Origin: Flavobacteriales bacterium
GTDB taxonomy: Bacteria > Bacteroidota > Bacteroidia > Flavobacteriales_D > Crocinitomicaceae
Assembly (NCBI GenBank): GCA_947470515.1
Contig: CANITF010000001.1
Coordinates: 62,001 to 126,000, forward strand
Direction of reading: 5' to 3'
Length of the DNA: 64,000 nucleotides
Shown: in pieces, positions 7,458-15,326 of the stretch
Layout of the letters: every line of letters starts with the position of its first letter
How positions within the stretch are numbered: the stretch's first letter is position 1
The notes under the pieces: generated by a model
The model's database searches: none
What the model saw: only the letters and a program-made list of their open reading frames with translations
What the model was told of the DNA's origin: nothing
Made by a program: the position numbers and the translations under genes

Positions 7458-9167
7458 ATGCGACATCTTTTTATCCCATTTATTTCAGCCTTAATAGTAT
7501 TAATTTCTTCTTGTGGTTCTGGAGACGAACCTCAATTGAATGCTGCAGGGGGGAAATTATATGGTGGAGAATTTAAATTCATGTCCTCTGAGAAAGTAAA
7601 CAACCTATATCCATTAGCAACTTCAGATATTTATACAGCACGTTTCAATTCTCAAATTTATGAGCCTCTTTTAAAATTGGATATAGAAACAATGAAAGTT
7701 GTGCCAGCTCTTGCTAAATCGTATACTATTTCTGCTGATGCAAAAACGTTTGTATTTAAAATTAGAAAAGGAGTAAAATTTCAGGATGATGAATGTTTTG
7801 GAGGTGAAGGAAGAGAATTAACTGCTGAAGACGTCAAGTATAGCTTAGACATGGCTTGCTCTGGTTTGAAAGGCAATAAAATGAGTTATCTTTTGGTAAA
7901 CCGAATCAAAGGCGCGAAAGATTATTATAAAAACTCAAAACAATCTTTACCTAAAGCGGGAGTTTCTGGAATCCGTGTTCTTGATGCTGCCACGGTTGAA
8001 ATAACGTTAACTCAAGCGTTTCCTGGATTTGATAAAATTTTAACACATACAAATCTTGGCATTTATCCTCGCGAAGCATACGAAATGTATGGTGCAGAAA
8101 TGTCAAAACACCCAGTTGGTACAGGTCCATTTATGTTAGAATCAATGGACGATAAAGGTGTTACTTTAAAAAGAAATCCTAATTATTGGAGAAAAGATGA
8201 GTTTGGAAATCAATTGCCTTTCTTAAGTAAAGTCATTATGACGTATGTGAAGGACAAGAAAAGCGAATTATTAGCATTCAGAAACAAAGAAGTTGATATC
8301 GTTCTAGAAATTCCTGTTGATGATGTTGAGAATGTTCTTGGTTCTCTTCAAGATGCTCAAGCTGGAAAAAACGTTAAGCACAAAGTTGAATCAAAATCAA
8401 GTATGAGCATGAATTATATAGCTTTTGCTTGTGAAAGTGCCGAATTTAAAAATCCTGACGTAAGAAAAGCATTTAACCTTGCAATAAATAGAAGTGAAAT
8501 TGTAGATAAATATCTTTTAGGTGAAGGTTGGCCTGCTGAAAACGGTTTTGTCCCATTGATGGATAATTTTCCGAATGACAAAGTGAAAGGCCACAAACAA
8601 AACGTTGCACAAGCGCAGGCTTTAATGGCAGCGGCTGGTTATGCTCAGGGAAAGGGATTTCCCGCAATTGATTTCTACGTAAATGCGATTGAGGGTTCTG
8701 CCCCGCATAAAATGTGCGTTGGAGTTGCTGCTCAAATAAAGCAAAACTTGAATGTTGATTTGAACATAATTCTTTGTTCAATTTCAGAACGTGAAAAAGC
8801 AATCGCTTCTGGAAAAGCTAAAATTTGGAGATCAGGATGGATTGCGGATTATCCTGATGCTGAAAATTTCCTAAGCTTATTCCATAGTGGTAACATCAAA
8901 GAAAACTCTTCTGAAGTGAATGCATTTAAATTCCGTAATGCAGCGTTTGATGCACTTTTCGAAAAAGCAATAATGGAAAAAGACGAAGTAAAAAGAAATA
9001 ATCTTTTCGTTAAGTGCGATCAAATGATTATTGATGAAGCGGCCGTAATGCCTATCATGACAGATGACTTTATGATTATGGTGAATGCTAGAGTTAGAGA
9101 TTTCAAAACGAATTCAATGGAAAACTTGGATTTTTCAACGATGTTTATCAAAGAACCTAGAAATTAA
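7458..9167 (+). CDS. Oligopeptide ABC transporter substrate-binding lipoprotein (SBP_bac_5)
   Basis: 569 residues from ATG 7458. The frame is open from 7401, but the promoter covers that part and the lipoprotein signal peptide begins at 7458. The signal is MRHLFIPFISALIVLISSCG with lipobox cysteine 19. The mature part is a full-length family 5 binding protein. It shows the early strand segment NNLYPLATSDIYTARF, the YEPLLKLD block and the hallmark GTGPFMLESMDDKGVTLKRN segment followed by NPNYW. It probably binds peptides at the periplasmic face, but permease and ATPase genes are not adjacent. The stop overlaps the recO stop by four bases (convergent). Confidence 0.88.
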   Translation: MRHLFIPFISALIVLISSCGSGDEPQLNAAGGKLYGGEFKFMSSEKVNNLYPLATSDIYTARFNSQIYEPLLKLDIETMKVVPALAKSYTISADAKTFVFKIRKGVKFQDDECFGGEGRELTAEDVKYSLDMACSGLKGNKMSYLLVNRIKGAKDYYKNSKQSLPKAGVSGIRVLDAATVEITLTQAFPGFDKILTHTNLGIYPREAYEMYGAEMSKHPVGTGPFMLESMDDKGVTLKRNPNYWRKDEFGNQLPFLSKVIMTYVKDKKSELLAFRNKEVDIVLEIPVDDVENVLGSLQDAQAGKNVKHKVESKSSMSMNYIAFACESAEFKNPDVRKAFNLAINRSEIVDKYLLGEGWPAENGFVPLMDNFPNDKVKGHKQNVAQAQALMAAAGYAQGKGFPAIDFYVNAIEGSAPHKMCVGVAAQIKQNLNVDLNIILCSISEREKAIASGKAKIWRSGWIADYPDAENFLSLFHSGNIKENSSEVNAFKFRNAAFDALFEKAIMEKDEVKRNNLFVKCDQMIIDEAAVMPIMTDDFMIMVNARVRDFKTNSMENLDFSTMFIKEPRN

Positions 9168-9859
9168 GAATATAAAATTTCCTTAATTACATCCAACGAT
9201 TTTTGAATATTGAAGTTGGGAACGTGCAGTTTATAGTAATGAATCATTATATCAAACACTTCTGATTTTAATTCTTTCGAAGAACAAGAAAAGGGTTCTT
9301 TTCTTAAGATTGATTGAATCAGAATTACTGGTGGTCCATCAGCGACTAATTCTCCAGTTCTGTCATAATCAGAGAAATCACCGTCTTGCAAATGGAAGTA
9401 ACGCTTATTTGTTTCTTGAATATGAGGATCAATTCCCATGTGCAGCGAAAAGTCGAGAAGAAATTGAGCGGCAAAAAGCGACAAATCTGTAGCGCTATTT
9501 AACGAGAGAATGGTTTTTTCTAGAAACTGAAAAAGAGAAACATCGCGCTGGTCTGTTTGTAAACATTGTTTCAACACATCCACCATAAAAAAAGCAATTG
9601 TTGCCTTTACAGGGTTCGTTGGGATGTCTTGGAGAGCAAGATGAGGTTTGGCTTCCGTCAATTTTCCTAATTCACTATCTGGACGTCGATAATAAATAAT
9701 TTCACAAATTGATAATGCAAATAAGGCCGTTCCTTTTTTCTTTCCTCCTTGAAAAATGAATTTTTGAATCCCATTTTGTAGGGTATAAAAAGTGACGATT
9801 AAACTACTTTCAGAATAATTAATTCGATGAATAAAGATTGCTGTATCGGATTGTTTCAC
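9164..9859 (-). CDS. recO: DNA repair protein RecO
   Basis: A 231-residue RecFOR pathway mediator that loads RecA on SSB-coated DNA. The N-terminal OB-fold is seen in SDTAIFIHRINYSESSLIVTF with the typical GGKKKGT loop. A helical domain follows (DVLKQCLQTDQRDVSLFQFL). The zinc-binding cysteines found in some RecO proteins are not evident, as in many Bacteroidota. The start lies 10 bases downstream of the porZ stop, so the two form a transcription unit. The recO-porZ pairing is common in the phylum. Confidence 0.92.
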   Translation of the reverse strand: MKQSDTAIFIHRINYSESSLIVTFYTLQNGIQKFIFQGGKKKGTALFALSICEIIYYRRPDSELGKLTEAKPHLALQDIPTNPVKATIAFFMVDVLKQCLQTDQRDVSLFQFLEKTILSLNSATDLSLFAAQFLLDFSLHMGIDPHIQETNKRYFHLQDGDFSDYDRTGELVADGPPVILIQSILRKEPFSCSSKELKSEVFDIMIHYYKLHVPNFNIQKSLDVIKEILYS

Positions 9860-9869
9860 AAGATTAATT

Positions 9870-12185
9870 CTAATGAACTACCATAACCTTTCCAACCTTG
9901 CGTCCTTTTCCTTCATTGGCCGCAGTCCAAATAAGATAAACACCAGTTGTTACTTTTTCGCCAGTTATTGTTTTTCCATTCCATGTTGCAGTTCCGCCAT
10001 TTGAAGTAGTCTGATACACCAAATTACCTGCAACATCGGTAATTTTTATATCTGAATTATAGCGTATTCCTTGTATCGTTATCGGTCCTTCAAAATCTGG
10101 TCGAGCAGGATTCGGAAAAACAGTTACATTATCATAGGTCGGATCTTCATACGTTGCATCCGTTCGATATGAAATCAGGCCTTTATCCGTTATTATAAAA
10201 AGTTCTCCCGTTGATTGGTTTAAGGTTAAATCAAGAATGTTATTCGAAATTAAAGGGGAATTCTCTGTTGTATGTTGTTCAATTACTTCTAAACCATCCG
10301 CAGACAATAAAATGATTCCTGAATTTGCTGTTGCAAACCATTTTCTGTTTGCTCCATCAACCACAATGTCTGTAATATTTGTATTTCCTAAAACATATTC
10401 TATATTCCCTTCATATTCAACCTTAATGCGTTGTGCGTTATAATCTCCTGCAACTGCATCAAATGAATTCGCCGAATTATATAAAACAGCAAAACCATTA
10501 TCCGTACCAATCCAAATTTCATTGTCAAAATCAACAGCAATAGCATTCACCGTATTTGAAGGTAAAGCACCTGTAACTTCACCATTGTTTAAATTTATTT
10601 TTTTATCATCACTAATATCTGCAAATGTTTCATTTGGATTGTAACCGAATAAACCAGACCCATCGATACTGAACCAGGAATTTCCATTATAATCAACCGT
10701 TAATTTCTTGGAAAATTTATTTTCAGCAGCGTTTCCAGAATCATAAGCATACCAATCTCCTGCTTTGGTGTAAACGTTTAAGGGTGTATTTGTGTAGCCA
10801 TTTAGAACCCATAAATTACCCGATTCATCATACGTTATGGATGTAATCATTGCATTTGTAGAGGTTAATTCAGTGAATTGTAACGTCGAATTTGCTGGGG
10901 TAAATGTTTTTGATACTTGACCAGAATTATCCATTATTGAAATTGGTACTTGTGAATAAGTTCCAATCGCAATGTTATCAGAAGTTGTAGGGTCAATTGA
11001 AACTGCCAGATAGTCCCAAATATTTGCAGTGGACCACATAGTCATATTGGTTTTATCACGCAAAGACCATTTTTCATCTTCAAACAAATAAAGACCAGCG
11101 CTTCCATATGTTGAAGCTGTTGAAGAAAGACCCCCACCAACAACTGCTAATTTGCCTTTCTGCCAATCCATTGAATAAAAATCTTTTTTTGGCGGCCCTT
11201 CAAAAGGGTAAGGTGTCAGAGAATATTGATTGTTAATTTCAAAAAGTCCTAAGGATTTATCAGCAACCCAAGTAACACCGGAAACAGTGCAACTATTTTC
11301 TGCCGAAACCCATGTATTAAAAGAATATGCCGAATAAACCTTATTATACGTATAGTCTAAATTTACGATATAGACTGCCCCGTCAGAATTGATGACTAGA
11401 CGATTTTCATCAGTTGTTAAAGAATTTATTTCAATGCTAAAAGGTTCATTATAAACAGTTGTTTTACCTGTATTCGTAACATGGAAAACAGAATCTAATC
11501 CATATGCTTCGTTTTGTTGTAATACAAAAAGCTGATCTGATATTATTTCAATATCCTTGTAGGTATTTAAGGTAAGAACAGCTATTCTTGTATCAACAAC
11601 CCATTGAGAAGGATCGCCCAATGCGATATTGTTAATGTTTGCACGCAACAGTTTTTCAGAAGTTAAAGCAAAAATAGAATCTCCCCTAAATGCTATATCC
11701 AAAATAGCTGAACCTTCAAGAGTGGGATAAAACGTTTCTTTTACTTCATTTTTTAGGGGATCAATTTTAACAATCGAAAAACTAGTTGCGAAATAGACAA
11801 ATCCTTGGTTTAGGACTATTTTATTGATTCTTTTATTTCCTGGTACTTGAGCAAGTCTAATAGCTGGAATATTTGTGACTTTATTATCTACGATTTTATC
11901 AATATTTCCATTGTTATATCCAATGAATAGCGCCTTTTGAGAAGCATCATGTCCTAAACAAGTTAAGTTAATATCAGATAATCCATTTACATCAGTCCAG
12001 AGACTAGTTTCATTTGCTCCTGTATCATATTCCTGCAAGCCATTTTCAAAAGCAGCGAAAACAAGGTTGCCTTCAACAACAACATCTATTGCTTTTTTAT
12101 TAGGAACATGCAATCTCCATTCACCTGTTCCTACTTGTGCGTAAAGGCCAAAATTTAATAATAAAAGGAAGTAAAATAATTTCAT
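9870..12185 (-). CDS. porZ: Type IX secretion system protein PorZ-like
   Basis: 771 residues with a signal peptide (MKLFYFLLLLNFGLYAQ). The opening GEWRLHVPNKKAIDVV is typical of PorZ. Two seven-bladed propellers of the Reg_prop kind follow (for example ENGLQEYDTGANETSLWTDV, IWIGTDNGFAVL, KWFATANSGIILL). The C-terminal sorting domain starts VFPNPARPDF and ends GKVMVVH. PorZ sits at the cell surface in the T9SS attachment complex and delivers A-LPS to the PorU sortase. The assignment rests on architecture, length and the recO neighbour; a generic propeller T9SS protein is the alternative. Confidence 0.82.
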   Translation of the reverse strand: MKLFYFLLLLNFGLYAQVGTGEWRLHVPNKKAIDVVVEGNLVFAAFENGLQEYDTGANETSLWTDVNGLSDINLTCLGHDASQKALFIGYNNGNIDKIVDNKVTNIPAIRLAQVPGNKRINKIVLNQGFVYFATSFSIVKIDPLKNEVKETFYPTLEGSAILDIAFRGDSIFALTSEKLLRANINNIALGDPSQWVVDTRIAVLTLNTYKDIEIISDQLFVLQQNEAYGLDSVFHVTNTGKTTVYNEPFSIEINSLTTDENRLVINSDGAVYIVNLDYTYNKVYSAYSFNTWVSAENSCTVSGVTWVADKSLGLFEINNQYSLTPYPFEGPPKKDFYSMDWQKGKLAVVGGGLSSTASTYGSAGLYLFEDEKWSLRDKTNMTMWSTANIWDYLAVSIDPTTSDNIAIGTYSQVPISIMDNSGQVSKTFTPANSTLQFTELTSTNAMITSITYDESGNLWVLNGYTNTPLNVYTKAGDWYAYDSGNAAENKFSKKLTVDYNGNSWFSIDGSGLFGYNPNETFADISDDKKINLNNGEVTGALPSNTVNAIAVDFDNEIWIGTDNGFAVLYNSANSFDAVAGDYNAQRIKVEYEGNIEYVLGNTNITDIVVDGANRKWFATANSGIILLSADGLEVIEQHTTENSPLISNNILDLTLNQSTGELFIITDKGLISYRTDATYEDPTYDNVTVFPNPARPDFEGPITIQGIRYNSDIKITDVAGNLVYQTTSNGGTATWNGKTITGEKVTTGVYLIWTAANEGKGRKVGKVMVVH

Positions 12186-12237
12186 TGCCTAATTAACGAC
12201 TGTTTTTGCCAATTATTTGATGAGGTACGTTATAGCG

Positions 12238-12269
12238 TAAAAATAGCAATATTAAAAGGGTTTAACAAA
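12238..12269 (-). promoter_or_regulatory. Promoter of porZ-recO
   Basis: On the minus strand TTTG (12266-12269), a 20-base spacer and TATTTTTA (12238-12245) match the Bacteroidota promoter except for the final G. It lies about 50 bases upstream of the porZ start codon. Confidence 0.55.
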
Positions 12270-12277
12270 AGAAGAAA

Positions 12278-12317
12278 ATCGAAAATTTCGATGAATGTTA
12301 AAATACAATTATATTTG
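12278..12317 (+). promoter_or_regulatory. Promoter and overlapping dyad of the glycosyltransferase gene
   Basis: TATATTTG (12310-12317) is a perfect -7 box, 20 bases after a TTTC (12286-12289) that could serve as -33. The TTTC lies inside a perfect dyad ATCGAAA-A-TTTCGAT (12278-12292), so a dimeric repressor bound there would block this promoter. No regulator can be named. Confidence 0.45.
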
Positions 12318-12340
12318 ACTAAAATCAGAGATAGAGACGA

Positions 12341-14290
12341 ATGAATTTTACTGGCATTAAATTAAAGTTTAACTTATTTTTTTCAGATAAACGATCTAAT
12401 CAAATCTTGTTTTTAGTGATTGTTGGGTTACATTTAATTGTAAAATTCGGCACTCTTAATCAACTTGAATTACAAGGAGATGAAGCTTTTAGTGTCTTTT
12501 ATTCGCAACAATCAATCAATGAGTTGCTACAGACATTGAACAATGAGGCAAATCCGCCACTCTATTATTTGCTCTTACATTTTTGGATTCAACTTTTTGG
12601 AATTGGTCTCGTAGCCGTTAAGTCACTAAATATTATTATCAGTATTGGCACTGCAATACTGCTCTTTAAATTGACAAGAAAAATTGGAAATTTTTGGTTC
12701 GTTGTTTTCGTTTCAGTTTGTTTTTTATTCTCCAATTTGCATTTTGATTTTAGTCATGAAATACGTGCCTTTCAGCTCGTTTTGTTTCTTACAGTTGCTT
12801 CATGCTATTCGTTCATTCAATTCCTTGAAACAAAAAACAGGAAGTGGCTCTATTTATTAATCTTTATAAATGCAGCATTACCTTACACACATTACAATGC
12901 TGTTTTGGTGCCAATAGTGCAATTTATTGGCTGTTTATTTTATTGGAACAAAGAGCGGAAATTGGTTTTAATGCTTTGTTTAGGGTATGTATTGAGTGCA
13001 ATTATATTTCTTCCACAATTGGTGATTTTTAAAAGTGTGGTTCCGGATGAGAATTTCTGGCTTGGCTTATCAACCTTTGAAGATTTTAACTATATTTTAG
13101 TCAAGGTTGTTGGGAACGACCAAGCCTATTATCCTTTAATAATTCCGTATTTTTTATCTCCTGTAATGCTGATTATAGGATTGCGTTATTCATGGTTTAA
13201 AAAAGATTTTTCCTGGAGAATATTTTTAGTGTTTTGGCTGTTATTTATTCTCCCACTTTTAATTAATTTTTATTTAGCCCAATATATTCCATCCTTTCAA
13301 GTCAGATACGTTTTGTTTGCGAGTTTCGGATTGTATCTCTCAATTGGATATTTATTTTTGCATTTGGAGAAGGGTAAGTGGCTTTTTAGATCCTATTCCC
13401 TGCTTTTAATACTTCATTTTTTCTATCAATTTGATCCAGGAAAAAGAGATGGTGAAGGGTGGAAAGAAACTGCTTTATTGATAAAAAGCTACCAAAACGA
13501 AAAGGTTGCAGTAGTCATTAATGCTGATTACAAGGCGAAAGATTTATTATATTACTATAATGAAGCGGCATTTTCCGCGTATAAAAATTATGAGAAATCC
13601 CTTAAAAAACTTAGATTTTTTCCAATTGCAACAGCTAATGAAATCTCAAAACTGGGAAGCCTAGCGCAATATGATAAAGTTTTATTTATTTCAAGTCACC
13701 AAGAGATTTCGGACCCAAAAGGACAAATACCTGCTGCCTTAGAAAGTAAGCTGAAATTTTGTTATGAAGTTGGAGATCCTATTAGCACAAAGGTTCTTGT
13801 ATATTCCACTTCCCTAGAAAGACAGTGTGAAAAGTTTAATTTTCTGTCGACAGTAAAGAAGTGTTTTACTGATTATTATTACTGGAATGTAACACAGCAA
13901 AAAGATATTATATCCGGTAAAAATGTATTAAAGAATGAATTGAATTCTAAACTATTTGGTCATCTTTTTATAGGAGGAGAACATCCCTACACGCCAATTA
14001 GAAAAGAATTTGTAAGTAACGTAAGCCGAGTTGATTGTTCTCTTGAATTTGCATCCAAAGAGGTAACAAATTCGATTCTTGTAGTTTCAGTTGAACGAAA
14101 TGGCCAGGCTTATAAACGAGCTGAATATCAACTTTCGGATGTATCAAAAAAAGGAGAAAATTCAATTTCTATTAAAAGCAGTGTTATGGGAAGTTATCCA
14201 GAAGGCGCTGTTGTTAAAGTGTACGTTTGGAATCCTGGAGGTCCATCACTCGAAATCAAGAGAATGGTCATCCAATTCTGGAAAAAGTGA
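12341..14290 (+). CDS. GT-C fold membrane glycosyltransferase (family 39/ArnT-like)
   Basis: 649 residues. The N-terminal half is polytopic (about ten helices between residues 22 and 360). The first extracytoplasmic loop carries the catalytic-type acidic pair in QGDEAF (D47, E48), and NPPLYYLLLHFW follows as in PMT/ArnT-like enzymes. Such enzymes transfer sugars from a polyprenyl-phosphate donor to lipid or protein acceptors on the outer face of the inner membrane. The C-terminal half is soluble and unusual, with no domain recognised. Donor and acceptor are unknown. Confidence 0.8.
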   Translation: MNFTGIKLKFNLFFSDKRSNQILFLVIVGLHLIVKFGTLNQLELQGDEAFSVFYSQQSINELLQTLNNEANPPLYYLLLHFWIQLFGIGLVAVKSLNIIISIGTAILLFKLTRKIGNFWFVVFVSVCFLFSNLHFDFSHEIRAFQLVLFLTVASCYSFIQFLETKNRKWLYLLIFINAALPYTHYNAVLVPIVQFIGCLFYWNKERKLVLMLCLGYVLSAIIFLPQLVIFKSVVPDENFWLGLSTFEDFNYILVKVVGNDQAYYPLIIPYFLSPVMLIIGLRYSWFKKDFSWRIFLVFWLLFILPLLINFYLAQYIPSFQVRYVLFASFGLYLSIGYLFLHLEKGKWLFRSYSLLLILHFFYQFDPGKRDGEGWKETALLIKSYQNEKVAVVINADYKAKDLLYYYNEAAFSAYKNYEKSLKKLRFFPIATANEISKLGSLAQYDKVLFISSHQEISDPKGQIPAALESKLKFCYEVGDPISTKVLVYSTSLERQCEKFNFLSTVKKCFTDYYYWNVTQQKDIISGKNVLKNELNSKLFGHLFIGGEHPYTPIRKEFVSNVSRVDCSLEFASKEVTNSILVVSVERNGQAYKRAEYQLSDVSKKGENSISIKSSVMGSYPEGAVVKVYVWNPGGPSLEIKRMVIQFWKK

Positions 14291-14320
14291 ACGAAAGCTT
14301 CTTTAGACAATAAAAACAAC

Positions 14321-14328
14321 TATTTTTG
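14321..14328 (+). promoter_or_regulatory. -7 box for tRNA-Arg transcription
   Basis: TATTTTTG matches TAnnTTTG and lies about 70 bases before the tRNA. A clear -33 partner is not seen. The inferred leader includes a 14-base copy of the tRNA 5' end. Confidence 0.35.
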
Positions 14329-14341
14329 TGAACACAAAAGT

Positions 14342-14355
14342 CTCCGTGGCGCAAC
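14342..14355 (+). repeat. Duplicated 5' end of tRNA-Arg
   Basis: CTCCGTGGCGCAAC is identical to tRNA positions 14400-14413 but continues into unrelated sequence, so it is not a tRNA gene. A further element, TTCAGTTGC at 14370-14378, is the reverse complement of GCAACTGAA inside the tRNA D-arm (14409-14417). Confidence 0.6.
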
Positions 14356-14397
14356 CATCTATAAAAGAATTTCAGTTGCCCCACTAAAGCAAAAACA

Positions 14398-14471
14398 GGC
14401 TCCGTGGCGCAACTGAATAGCGCACTGGATTTCGGCTCCAGCGGTTACAGGTTTGAATCCTGTCGGGGTCA
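14398..14471 (+). tRNA. tRNA-Arg(TCG)
   Basis: A 74-base cloverleaf. Acceptor GGCTCCG (14398-14404) pairs with CGGGGTC (14464-14470), with G-U pairs. The D stem is GCGC/GCGC. Anticodon stem CTGGA/TCCAG encloses TTTCGGC, giving anticodon TCG at 14432-14434. The T stem ACAGG/CCTGT encloses TTTGAAT. The discriminator is A and CCA is not encoded. It reads CGA arginine codons. Confidence 0.95.
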
Positions 14472-14478
14472 CAAAACA

Positions 14479-14520
14479 AAACGAGAATGAGAGCGAGAGC
14501 GTCATTCTCGTTTTTGTTTT
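14479..14520 (+). terminator. Intrinsic terminator after tRNA-Arg
   Basis: AAACGAGAATGA (14479-14490) and TCATTCTCGTTT (14502-14513) form a perfect 12-bp stem with an 11-base loop, followed by TTGTTTT. It begins 8 bases after the tRNA. The rest of the gap up to 14780 shows nothing further. Confidence 0.9.
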
Positions 14521-14780
14521 ACATCATTTTCATTCTGATTCTCGCTCTTTATCAGTGGGTTTTTTGTTTTTAAAATAATAATAGTCTACATTTTTATTTC
14601 CATTCTCTCAATCTCCTCCCATTTTTAAAAAAGCTTCTGCAAGAATTTATAACAAAGTAAAAAAGCGTCTTTCTCTTAAAAATGCCAATTGTAAAAGAAT
14701 AATTACATATAAACCAGATAAATACGCCTTAATTCAAAGAATTTAACTGCCTTTTTCATCCAAAAATGAAACATCAAATC

Positions 14781-14796
14781 TACAACTAAAGTTGTA
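14781..14796. promoter_or_regulatory. Operator-like dyad upstream of the DGR target operon
   Basis: TACAACT-aa-AGTTGTA is a perfect 7-2-7 inverted repeat located 12 bases before the predicted -33 element of the 14852-17114 operon. The position suits an activator or repressor. This is inferred from symmetry only. Confidence 0.35.
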
Positions 14797-14807
14797 TTTA
14801 CTTTCTG

Positions 14808-14839
14808 TTTGAAACCACCGAGATTTGTTTTTAAATTCT
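14808..14839 (+). promoter_or_regulatory. Probable promoter of the T9SS/collagen operon
   Basis: TTTG (14808-14811), a 20-base spacer and TAAATTCT (14832-14839). The -7 box has two departures from TAnnTTTG. It lies 13 bases before the ATG at 14852, implying a very short leader. Confidence 0.4.
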
Positions 14840-14851
14840 TACTAGGTACAT

Positions 14852-15316
14852 ATGAAAAAACAAATTTTTCTTTTCGCTACTTTCTTTACAGCTTTGGCGG
14901 CAACAGCTCAAGAAGTAGTTTCATCACAAGGTGAAACGTATTCCAACGCCAATGGAAGTATTGATTTCACGGTCGGTGAAGTGATTATCAACACAGGTTC
15001 GAATGGAACGAATGACCTTACCCAAGGTTTCCACCAAACGAACTGGAACTTTTTAGGAGTGGAAGATTTTGCTCCGGACTACCAAGCAACTATTTTTCCT
15101 AATCCAACAGAAGATGTATTGAACATTAGAACAAGCACGTTCGAGAATGTGACCTACACGCTGTATGATACGCAAGGGAAGCTTGTAATGCAGAACATTC
15201 TTTCTGCTGAGCAAACACCCATTCAAGTAAGTCAATTGGCTCCAGGAGCTTATTCGCTATGCATCAATGACCAAACTGGGCAATTGAAGAATTTCAAATT
15301 AATAAAATCACACTAA
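14852..15316 (+). CDS. Small T9SS-sorted secreted protein
   Basis: 154 residues. The signal peptide (MKKQIFLFATFFTALAATAQ) is followed by a short beta-rich segment of the kind often found in Bacteroidota secreted proteins (SSQGETYSNANGSIDFTVGE, then a conserved LTQGFHQ). A type A T9SS C-terminal domain follows from IFPNPTEDVLNI (about residue 86) to the end. It is exported to the periplasm and then across the outer membrane. It precedes the collagen-repeat DGR target by 10 bases, so the two are probably co-transcribed and may act together at the cell surface. No enzymatic domain is present. Confidence 0.8.
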   Translation: MKKQIFLFATFFTALAATAQEVVSSQGETYSNANGSIDFTVGEVIINTGSNGTNDLTQGFHQTNWNFLGVEDFAPDYQATIFPNPTEDVLNIRTSTFENVTYTLYDTQGKLVMQNILSAEQTPIQVSQLAPGAYSLCINDQTGQLKNFKLIKSH

Positions 15317-15326
15317 TTGATATTTT

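Noticed and set aside
14342-14355. A second tRNA gene upstream of tRNA-Arg
   Set aside because: Only the first 14 bases match; no D-arm completion, anticodon stem or T-arm follows.
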